From an uncultured bacterium (lineage in GTDB: Bacteria > Verrucomicrobiota > Lentisphaeria > Oligosphaerales > Oligosphaeraceae): 5,303 nt of DNA. The stretch spans positions 1 through 5,303 of the forward strand of contig URJM01000102.1 of NCBI GenBank assembly GCA_900548225.1, in the 5' to 3' direction. The notes beneath the pieces are model-generated. The model saw only the letters and a list, made by a program, of their open reading frames with translations. It was not told the origin of the DNA and searched no databases. Shown one piece after another: positions 1-5,303 of the stretch; the first letter of the stretch is position 1, and the number at the start of each line of letters is the position of its first letter. A program made the position numbers and the translations under genes.

Positions 1-522
1 CCCGCCGAACTCTCGGACATGCCGCGGCTTGGGGTGACGGTGCCGCTTTCCCAGGGCTTTGACAATCTCCTCTTCTATGGCAACGGACCCCACGAAAGCT
101 ACTGGGACAGAAAGGCCGGATGCCAGGTCGGACTCTATTCGCAGGTCGTGGACGAACAGCTCTTCCCGTATGTAATGCCCCAGGAAAGCGGAAACCACAC
201 CGATGTCAGAATGGCCGCACTCCAGAATTCCAAGGTGGGCATCATGGTCGTCGGACTCGGGATGAACCTTGAGGTCTCGGCACTCCGCTATACGCCCGGA
301 GACCTCTACAAGGCACGCCATGTCAACGAATTGTCCCCACGCAAGGAGACATGGCTGAATGTCGACATCCACCAAAGGGGGCTGGGGACAATGTCCTGCG
401 GCGAAGACACGGTGGACGAATGCCGCCTCCACGCAGGAGTCCACCGGCTCGCATTCAGGCTCTTCCCGTACATGGTCGGCAATGCCGACGTGATGGCGCT
501 GGCGCGCATCCTCCGGAGATGA
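1..522 (+). CDS. Glycoside hydrolase family 2 beta-galactosidase (LacZ type), C-terminal fragment
   Basis: This is the last 173 residues of a LacZ-type beta-galactosidase; the gene enters the window in frame 1 and stops at TGA 520-522. The enzyme family hydrolyses terminal beta-galactosides such as lactose. The visible part is the C-terminal beta-sandwich (Bgal_small/domain 5). It aligns by eye with E. coli LacZ: 'MPRLGVTVPL' matches LPRIGL, 'GNGPHESYWDRKAG' (79-120) matches GLGPQENYPDR, 'PYVMPQESGNHTDVR' (168-212) matches PYVFPSENGLRCGTR, 'ETWLNVDIHQRGLG' matches TWLNIDGFHMGIGG, and the end matches the AEFQLSAGRYHYQL stretch. The loop that holds Trp999 in E. coli reads GTMSCGEDT, with Cys at 397-399; to my recollection many non-enteric GH2 enzymes have this form. 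The catalytic glutamates and the N-terminus lie outside the window, so a secretion signal cannot be judged. GH2 has many paralogues, so no gene symbol is given. Family assignment is secure; exact substrate is not. Confidence 0.93.
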   Translation, partial: PAELSDMPRLGVTVPLSQGFDNLLFYGNGPHESYWDRKAGCQVGLYSQVVDEQLFPYVMPQESGNHTDVRMAALQNSKVGIMVVGLGMNLEVSALRYTPGDLYKARHVNELSPRKETWLNVDIHQRGLGTMSCGEDTVDECRLHAGVHRLAFRLFPYMVGNADVMALARILRR

Positions 523-525
523 CGG

Positions 526-549
526 GCGGCATTATTCGGCAATCGCCGC
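526..549 (+). terminator. Stem-loop after the beta-galactosidase gene (possible terminator)
   Basis: Four bases after the stop codon, GCGGCATT (526-533) can pair with AATcGCCGC (541-549), giving eight pairs with one bulged C around the loop ATTCGGC. No T-tract follows, so it is not a classical intrinsic terminator; it could be an mRNA 3'-end stabiliser or chance in GC-rich DNA. The stem ends directly at the upstream in-frame ATG (550) of the next gene, which makes that ATG a less likely start. Confidence 0.3.
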
Positions 550-579
550 ATGTTCGCAGGGAGTCCACGGTGGCCTGGC

Positions 580-585
580 TATATT
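580..585 (+). promoter_or_regulatory. -10-like TATATT just before the RNase start
   Basis: TATATT (5 of 6 to TATAAT) is an AT-rich island in a GC-rich spacer. Its position, -12 to -7 relative to the A of ATG 592, is where a -10 box would sit if transcription began at the start codon itself, producing a leaderless mRNA. No convincing -35 element is visible, and a chance match is possible. Confidence 0.25.
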
Positions 586-591
586 AACCCC

Positions 592-2598
592 ATGGGCTAT
601 CCTGTGAACCACATCGTCGATTATTGCGCAAACGGAGAACTGTGCCTTGGGGTCGTAGTCCGCGACCAGGGGGAACGCATACAAGTCCAAGGGCCTACGA
701 AGCAGGTTGCGAAGGTCTCGCTCAAGCAGGTGATTGCCTCCTATGGCCGATGCCCGTCCAACAATCCCCTGCCTTCGCTTGTGGCGCTCCAAAACGAAAT
801 CTCCGAAATCCAGTCGGGCATTGACTCGGAGCTTCTCTGGGAGACGCTTCTGGAGGCGGGAGGCGCAAAGGCCACAATCGACCAGCAGGCCACGGAGTAT
901 TTTGGCGAGGGATGGACCAGGCAGCAGAAATCCGCGCTGGCACGCGCCCTCATGGCGGACCAGATACACTTCCGGTTCGACGGTTCCTCCTTCATCCCCA
1001 ATGACCAGCAGGAGATGGAAAGGCTCCTGGAACTGCGGCGCGCAAGGGCGGAAAAGGCCGCACTGCGCGAAAAGACGCGGGATTGGCTGCAAAAGGTGAT
1101 TGCTACGGACGACGAAGCCTGCAAGGCAACACCCGTCGGCGTGCCCGCAGAACTCGAACCGTTCCTCCGGCAGTGCACGGACTACCTGATGCGAGGGCTG
1201 AACTGCCCCGCCGTCAATCTGCTTGCAACCGCCGGGACAAAGCTCACACCGCGGGAACTGGCGCTCTCCATCCTCCGAAAGACCAACCGGCTGCCTGAAG
1301 ACGCGGATGAATTCCTCCTGGCAAACGGAATCCACGCCGGATTCACTGTCGATGTCCTCGCAAAGGCAGATTCCCTGGCACCATACGCGCCATCCGCAGA
1401 CAGGGAGACATACGAGGGACCGAGAATCTTCTCCATCGACGACGAGTGGACACGGGAAATCGATGACGCACTCTCCGTGCGAACCCTGCCTGGCGGAAAC
1501 TTCGAGGTGGGCATACATCTGGCAAATCCATCCAGCTTCGTCAGCAAGGGCGACATAATAGACCAGGCCGCAGTGGACCGCCCCCTCTCGCTCTATCTGC
1601 CGACGACTACGGTCACAATGTTCCCGGAGCGTCTCGGCTGCGACCTGGCAAGCCTCAACCAGGACGAGCTGAGGCCAGCATTCAGCGTCTTCGCAACCCT
1701 GGACGGGGAGGGGGAGCTGGTGGACTGGAGGATTGCGCCGACACAGCTGAGGGTGACGGACAGGCTTACATACGTAAGGGCGGACGAGATCATCGCCGGA
1801 GACGGCACGGATGAGCTCGCCACGTCACTGCGAACGCTCCAAAGGCTCGCACGGCTGAGGTACGCAATACGGGACGACTGCGGCGCAGTCACGCTGAACC
1901 GCCCGGAATTGAAGATACATGTCCAAAAGGACGTAATCACGGCACAGCTCGTCCAGGACGACACCCCGAGCCATGACCTCGTAAGCGAATTCATGGTCCT
2001 TGCCAATCATCTTGCGGCAAAATACGCGCTTCGCCACGACCTCCCTGTCATATACAGATGCCAGGAGCCGCCTGTGGAAGGCGCGCATTCGGTCATAAGA
2101 TACGACGCAGTGGATTTCGACCAGCAGGTGCGCAAGATGAGGCGCACAAGGATGTCGACATATCCCCAGCCACACTGCGGACTCGGACTCGACCTCTATA
2201 CGCAAATCTCCTCGCCTCTGCGCAGATACGCGGACATGGTAATCCAACGACAGCTCTGCGCCCATCTGGCTGGCGAACCGCTCCCGTATTCACAGACGGA
2301 GCTCTTCGGAGTCCTCGACAATGTGGACTGCATCGCCTCCGCAAACCGCGCCCTCGAAAGGGAGGCAAGGGGATACTGGACCCTCGAATACCTGCGGCGC
2401 ACATGCCTTGAAAAGACGCTTGACGCAGTCGTGGTCCGCGTCGAGGGACGTCTGATCCTGGCGGAATTGTGCGACTGCCTCGCACGCGGAATCCTGTTGT
2501 CAAGGGATGCGCCGGAGCCAGGCGACCGGCTCCAGGTGCGAATCCAGGAGGTGAAGCCGAAGATGAACCGCCTCGTCCTGGAAGCCGTCTGCGGATGA
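592..2598 (+). CDS. RNB-domain 3'->5' exoribonuclease (RNase II/R family)
   Basis: The gene encodes a 668-residue processive, metal-dependent 3'->5' RNA exonuclease acting in the cytoplasm on mRNA and structured RNA ends. Numbering from ATG 592: a small beta-barrel N-terminal domain (about 8-52, 'GELCLGVVVRDQGERIQVQG'), like those of cyanobacterial and deltaproteobacterial RNB proteins rather than paired cold-shock domains; a charged helix (about 137-168); a helical, winged-helix-like segment (to about 265); the RNB catalytic domain (about 278-600); and a short S1/OB fold (about 605-668). The metal signature 'SIDDEWTREIDDAL' gives Asp283, Asp291 and Asp292, with Glu289 where E. coli RNase II has Asp207. 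'SSPLRRYADMVIQRQL' (540-555) carries the conserved arginines 544/545 (E. coli Arg500 region), and 'ALEREARGYW' follows as expected. An in-frame ATG at 550 would add 14 residues, but it abuts a hairpin and precedes the family-like N-terminus, so 592 is preferred. Neither start has a Shine-Dalgarno. RNase II versus RNase R cannot be settled by eye. ymdB follows after 31 bases. Confidence 0.93.
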   Translation: MGYPVNHIVDYCANGELCLGVVVRDQGERIQVQGPTKQVAKVSLKQVIASYGRCPSNNPLPSLVALQNEISEIQSGIDSELLWETLLEAGGAKATIDQQATEYFGEGWTRQQKSALARALMADQIHFRFDGSSFIPNDQQEMERLLELRRARAEKAALREKTRDWLQKVIATDDEACKATPVGVPAELEPFLRQCTDYLMRGLNCPAVNLLATAGTKLTPRELALSILRKTNRLPEDADEFLLANGIHAGFTVDVLAKADSLAPYAPSADRETYEGPRIFSIDDEWTREIDDALSVRTLPGGNFEVGIHLANPSSFVSKGDIIDQAAVDRPLSLYLPTTTVTMFPERLGCDLASLNQDELRPAFSVFATLDGEGELVDWRIAPTQLRVTDRLTYVRADEIIAGDGTDELATSLRTLQRLARLRYAIRDDCGAVTLNRPELKIHVQKDVITAQLVQDDTPSHDLVSEFMVLANHLAAKYALRHDLPVIYRCQEPPVEGAHSVIRYDAVDFDQQVRKMRRTRMSTYPQPHCGLGLDLYTQISSPLRRYADMVIQRQLCAHLAGEPLPYSQTELFGVLDNVDCIASANRALEREARGYWTLEYLRRTCLEKTLDAVVVRVEGRLILAELCDCLARGILLSRDAPEPGDRLQVRIQEVKPKMNRLVLEAVCG

Positions 2599-2629
2599 TT
2601 GTCATTCCAACCCAACACCCCTCCGAAAA

Positions 2630-3418
2630 ATGAGAATCCTCTTCATAGGCGACGTGGTCGGCAGCGGCGGCCGCAAGGCGGTGCAGGCACTCTCCGAAGG
2701 CCTCCAGAAGGAATACGGATGCGACTTCTGCATCGCAAATGGCGAGAACATGGCTGGCGGCAATGGAATGACAAAGCCGCTTCTCGACGAGTTCAAGCCG
2801 TCCCAGGTGGATGTCTTCACGTCAGGAGACCACACCTGGGACCAACGGGAATTCCCCGGGCAGATCGACCGACTCGACAATGTCCTCCGCCCAATGAACT
2901 TCCCGACATGCCAGCCAGGACGGGGCTGGGGAGTCTTCACTGCCAGAAACGGGGCAAAGGTCGGAGTCGTCAATCTCATTGGACGGGTCTTCATAAAGCT
3001 CAACTCCTCCTCCCCGTTCGACGCCGCAGACCAGGCCATCCGGGAAATCCAAAGAGAGACAAATGTCATATTCGTGGATTTCCATGCGGAGGCGACCAGC
3101 GAGAAAATCGCCCTGGGACACTATCTCGACGGCCGCGTCAGCGCGCTGGTCGGAACCCATACCCATGTCCAGACAGGAGATGAACGAGTCCTGCCAAAGG
3201 GCACCGCATTCATCTGCGACGCGGGAATGGTCGGGGCAAAAAACTCCGTCCTCGGAAGGGACGCAAAGGCGGTCATCGAAAATTTCCGCACGGGAATGCC
3301 AATGAGGTTCGAAGTCAGCAATGACGATGTCACGCTCAATGCAGTCGTCGTCACAATCGATGAAGACAGCGGCCGCGCCACCGCCATCGAAAGAGTGTCA
3401 AAGGATTATCACACATAA
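2630..3418 (+). CDS. ymdB: YmdB-family (TIGR00282) metallophosphoesterase
   Basis: The product is 262 residues, the usual length for this family, and close to Bacillus subtilis YmdB throughout. That protein is a dinuclear-metal phosphodiesterase acting on cyclic nucleotides; it affects biofilm and motility decisions and is encoded next to RNase Y. It is unrelated to E. coli YmdB, a macrodomain protein. Visible motifs: 'MRILFIGDVVGSGGR' with metal ligand Asp8; 'NGENMAGGNG' with Glu39 and Asn40; 'SGDHTWDQ' with His68; 'DFHAEATSEK' with His152; 'GTHTHVQT' with His177 and His179; and 'DAGMVG'. The oddity is Asp67, where B. subtilis YmdB has Asn in GNHTWD. There is no signal peptide, so it is cytosolic. 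The start at 2630 begins exactly with the family's N-terminal beta-strand; no Shine-Dalgarno precedes it (CCCCTCCGAAAA). It lies 31 bases after the RNase stop with no terminator between, so co-transcription is likely. Stop TAA 3416-3418. Confidence 0.96.
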   Translation: MRILFIGDVVGSGGRKAVQALSEGLQKEYGCDFCIANGENMAGGNGMTKPLLDEFKPSQVDVFTSGDHTWDQREFPGQIDRLDNVLRPMNFPTCQPGRGWGVFTARNGAKVGVVNLIGRVFIKLNSSSPFDAADQAIREIQRETNVIFVDFHAEATSEKIALGHYLDGRVSALVGTHTHVQTGDERVLPKGTAFICDAGMVGAKNSVLGRDAKAVIENFRTGMPMRFEVSNDDVTLNAVVVTIDEDSGRATAIERVSKDYHT

Positions 3419-3470
3419 TGGCAGATGCGGAATTAATGCATAACGCATATTCCCCCGTGGGGACAATAGG

Positions 3471-3499
3471 ACCACTGGAAGAGAGTGGTATCGCCTTTT
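3471..3499 (+). terminator. Candidate terminator of the RNase-ymdB unit
   Basis: ACCACT (3471-3476) and AGTGGT (3484-3489) form a perfect 6-bp stem around the loop GGAAGAG, followed after six bases by TTTT (3496-3499). It lies 53 bases after the ymdB stop. The stem is short and the T-tract brief and displaced, so this is a weak intrinsic terminator at best, but its location between two transcription units fits the role. Confidence 0.35.
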
Positions 3500-3545
3500 C
3501 ATAGAACGGCTTCACAGATTGCCAGAACCTCCACGGGCTTAGGCA

Positions 3546-3571
3546 TTTCGCGTGTTTCTTGTGTTTCGTGG
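3546..3571. repeat. Three-copy tandem 9-mer, consensus TTTCnnGTG
   Basis: TTTCGCGTG (3546-3554), TTTCTTGTG (3555-3563) and TTTCGTGG (3564-3571, last copy shortened or degenerate) stand head to tail. On the other strand this reads as CACGAAA-like units ending in CCACGAAA. The arrangement resembles a short interspersed motif that I recall from spacers of several PVC-type genomes; that recollection is not verified here. Function unknown. Confidence 0.6.
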
Positions 3572-3605
3572 CTCAAGAACGGTGGTGCGCCATTTCGAGT
3601 GATCG

Positions 3606-3634
3606 CCTCCGGGAGGGGCGGGGAATTCCCCCGG
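3606..3634. repeat. GC-rich nested palindromes upstream of pgm
   Basis: GGGGAATTCCCC (3620-3631) is a perfect 12-base palindrome. Overlapping it are CCTCC-G-GGAGG (3606-3616) and CCGGG (3609-3613) with CCCGG (3630-3634). The pairings compete with one another. The patch ends 70 bases before the pgm ATG, so it could be a protein-binding site, an mRNA leader structure, or part of the interspersed repeat to its left; nothing in the sequence decides between these. Confidence 0.4.
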
Positions 3635-3704
3635 CAGTATATTATGTCATTTGACGCGTGAGTTGTGACAAAACAGGACAAAAACCTCGATTTTACTGGC
3701 GACT

Positions 3705-5303
3705 ATGGACAATTTTGCAGGCAAGCTCGTTCCCGAGTCGATGTATTTGGACATACCTGACTTGATTTCCCGCTACTACGTTGGCAAGCCCGACCCCTCT
3801 GTTCCCGAGCAGCGTGTCTCCTTCGGAACCAGCGGCCATCGTGGTTCGTCCTTGAAGTTGACCTACAACGAGGATCACATCCTGGCGATCACCCAGGCCA
3901 TCTGCTCCTACCGCGCGAAGGAGGGCATTACAGGCCCCCTCTTCCTTGGGATGGACACGCACGCCCTTTCCCGTCCTGCCCATTCGACTGCATTGGAGGT
4001 GCTTGCCGCCAATGGTGTCAAGACCCTCATCGCCGAGGACGGCGGCTATACGCCGACTCCGGTAGTCTCCTTCACCATCATCAACTACAACCACGGCCGG
4101 AAGAGCGGCCTTGCGGACGGCATAGTCGTAACCCCCTCACACAACCCGCCCTGCGACGGCGGCTTCAAGTACGACCCTGTGAACGGCGGGTCGGCAAATA
4201 CGGCCACTACCAAGTGGATTGCGGACGAGGCGAACCGTCTTCTCGAGGGCGGCTTGAAGGAGGTGCGCCGTCTCACCCTGGCCCAGGCCATCGCCTCAGG
4301 CAACGTGGTGCGCTACGACTTCAGGACTCCGTATGTCAAGGCCCTCGCCGATGTTATTGACTTCGACCCCGTCCGCGCCAGCGGCATCCGCATCGGCGCC
4401 GACGCGCTGGGCGGCGCGGGCATGGGGTATTGGATTCCAATCGCCGAAAGATACGGCCTTGACCTGACACTCCTCCACGGACGGCCGGAACCAGACTTCC
4501 GCTTCATGCACGTGGACCTGGACGGCATGATCAGGATGGACCCATCGTCGCCATATTCGATGGCCGGGCTCATTGGACTGCGGGAAAAGTACGACATCGC
4601 CTTCGGCAACGACCCCGACTTCGACCGCCACGGAATCGTCACCCCCTCATGCGGCCTGATGAATCCGAACCACTACCTCGCAGTGGCAATCGAATATCTC
4701 TTCAAGACCCGCAAGCACTGGGGGGACGACGTGGCCGTCGGCAAGACCGTCGTCTCTTCCAGCCTGATCAACAAGGTGGCCGCCCGTCTTGGCCGCCGTG
4801 TGGTCGAGGTGCCCGTTGGCTTCAAGTGGTTTGTGGACGAGCTTGCCGACGGGTCCCTGGGCTTCTGCGGCGAGGAGTCCGCCGGCGCCAGCTTCCTCCG
4901 CAAGGACCGCCAGACCTGGACCACCGACAAGGACGGCATCATCATGTCGCTTCTCGCCTGTGAGATTACCGCCTCCACCGGCAAGGATCCCGCGTTGCAC
5001 CACAAGCGCCTTGTCGAGGAGTTCGGCCCCAGCTGGTATGGCCGCCACGACCAGCCCGGCACCCCTGAAAAGAAAGCGCATGTGGCGTCTCTCACCGCCG
5101 AGAATCTTCCTCTGAAGGAGCTTGCCGGCGAACCCATCCTCGAGGCATTCACCGTCGCGCCTGGCAATGGCGCTCCCATCGGTGGCATCAAGGTCGTTTC
5201 CGAACACGGCTGGTTTGCGATGCGGCCGTCGGGCACGGAGAACAAGTTCAAGATTTATGCCGAGAGCACCCTTTCGGCGGATCATCTCTCGCAGATATTC
5301 ACG
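3705..5303 (+). CDS. pgm: Alpha-D-glucose-specific phosphoglucomutase, 3' end cut by the window
   Basis: The enzyme interconverts glucose-1-phosphate and glucose-6-phosphate in the cytosol, linking glycogen and sugar-nucleotide synthesis and galactose use to glycolysis. The frame is open for 533 codons to the window edge; E. coli Pgm has 546 residues, so about a dozen are missing. All four active-site elements are present: 'FGTSGHRG' (40-47); the phosphoserine loop 'TPSHNPP' with Ser145 (E. coli Ser146); the metal loop 'DPDFDRH' with Asp303, Asp305 and Asp307; the sugar-binding loop 'GEESAG' (389-394); and the phosphate-binding loop 'RPSGTE' (507-512). The start 'MDNFAGKLVPESMYLDIPDLI' lines up with the family N-terminus; the frame is open back to TGA 3666-3668, but no other ATG occurs. 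There is no Shine-Dalgarno. The 5' third uses CGT for arginine, unlike ymdB, while the middle uses AGA/AGG/CGG. It is probably its own transcription unit. Confidence 0.96.
   Translation, partial: MDNFAGKLVPESMYLDIPDLISRYYVGKPDPSVPEQRVSFGTSGHRGSSLKLTYNEDHILAITQAICSYRAKEGITGPLFLGMDTHALSRPAHSTALEVLAANGVKTLIAEDGGYTPTPVVSFTIINYNHGRKSGLADGIVVTPSHNPPCDGGFKYDPVNGGSANTATTKWIADEANRLLEGGLKEVRRLTLAQAIASGNVVRYDFRTPYVKALADVIDFDPVRASGIRIGADALGGAGMGYWIPIAERYGLDLTLLHGRPEPDFRFMHVDLDGMIRMDPSSPYSMAGLIGLREKYDIAFGNDPDFDRHGIVTPSCGLMNPNHYLAVAIEYLFKTRKHWGDDVAVGKTVVSSSLINKVAARLGRRVVEVPVGFKWFVDELADGSLGFCGEESAGASFLRKDRQTWTTDKDGIIMSLLACEITASTGKDPALHHKRLVEEFGPSWYGRHDQPGTPEKKAHVASLTAENLPLKELAGEPILEAFTVAPGNGAPIGGIKVVSEHGWFAMRPSGTENKFKIYAESTLSADHLSQIFT

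Larger units (their letters stand above)
3419..3704. other. 286-base spacer between ymdB and pgm
   Basis: No gene is supported in this stretch. From left to right it holds a weak ATGCG/CGCAT inverted repeat (3425-3448), a CCCC-GT-GGGG run (about 3453-3462), a hairpin with a short T-tract (3471-3499), a three-copy 9-mer repeat (3546-3571), a GC-rich palindromic patch (3606-3634), and an AT-richer leader to pgm. TTGACG (3651-3656) resembles a -35 box, but no matching -10 sits 16-18 bases downstream, so the pgm promoter is not located. An AGGAC at 3675-3679 is about 25 bases from the pgm ATG, too far to be its ribosome binding site. Confidence 0.6.

Noticed and set aside
550..591. Start of the RNase gene at ATG 550
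   Set aside because: The added 14 residues do not resemble the family N-terminus, the ATG directly follows a hairpin, and no ribosome binding site precedes it. It is not excluded, only less likely than 592.
532..1518. A 328-codon open frame on the minus strand opposite the RNase gene
   Set aside because: Its codons lie exactly opposite the RNase codons, so it stays open simply because the RNase here lacks TTA, CTA and TCA codons. Its translation resembles no family, and the + strand protein is clearly real.
3611..3623. G-quadruplex upstream of pgm
   Set aside because: Only three adjacent G-tracts are present; a standard intramolecular quadruplex needs four.
3499..3681. A 60-codon minus-strand open frame in the ymdB-pgm spacer
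   Set aside because: It reads through the tandem 9-mer (giving 'SHETQETRE'-type sequence) and the palindromic patch, shows no known domain, and has no ribosome binding site. It looks like translated repeat.
3651..3691. A sigma70 promoter for pgm starting at TTGACG or TTGTGA
   Set aside because: No acceptable -10 hexamer occurs at 16-18 bases from either candidate; the promoter remains unlocated.
3693..5285. Several minus-strand open frames opposite pgm (for example 3693-4094 and 4647-5285)
   Set aside because: They are in the same codon-opposed phase to pgm and reflect its GC-rich codon use; pgm has all its active-site motifs.
1..5303. A novel multi-gene system such as defence, phage or mobile element
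   Set aside because: All four genes belong to well-known housekeeping or carbohydrate families, and there are no integrase, transposase, toxin or CRISPR-like sequences.

Overview
The window is a GC-rich bacterial stretch with four protein genes, all on the + strand: the 3' end of a GH2 (LacZ-type) beta-galactosidase gene, a complete RNB-family 3'->5' exoribonuclease gene, a complete YmdB-type metallophosphoesterase gene, and a nearly complete alpha-D-glucose phosphoglucomutase gene that runs off the right edge. No RNA gene, mobile element, CRISPR array or phage gene was seen.

Organism: none of the three visible start codons has a recognisable Shine-Dalgarno sequence. The beta-galactosidase carries a 'GLGTxSCG' C-terminal signature where E. 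coli LacZ has a tryptophan-containing loop. The spacer before pgm holds a TTTCnnGTG tandem motif of a kind I associate from memory with spacers of Verrucomicrobiota/Lentisphaerota/Kiritimatiellota-type genomes. Together these suggest a carbohydrate-degrading bacterium, perhaps of the PVC group. This is a weak inference; the sequence contains no taxonomic marker that settles it.

Layout: 1-522 is the LacZ-type C-terminal domain. 523-591 is a short spacer with a stem-loop and, just before the next ATG, a -10-like TATATT. 592-2598 is the RNB exonuclease. After 31 bases comes ymdB (2630-3418), probably in the same transcript. 3419-3704 is a 286-base spacer with a possible terminator hairpin, the 9-mer repeat and a GC-rich palindromic patch. 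3705-5303 is pgm, lacking only about the last dozen codons.

How the genes relate: the RNase and YmdB genes form a plausible RNA-turnover pair, since YmdB is a phosphodiesterase encoded next to RNase Y in Bacillus; here the neighbour is an RNB exonuclease instead. The beta-galactosidase and phosphoglucomutase both serve carbohydrate use (galactoside hydrolysis; glucose-1-P/glucose-6-P exchange) but are separated by the RNA pair and need not be co-regulated. I do not see an undescribed multi-gene system here. The points most worth checking are the Asn-to-Asp change at a YmdB metal-site position, the RNB-ymdB pairing, the possible leaderless start of the RNase, the repeat-bearing spacer, and a shift in arginine codon use inside pgm.
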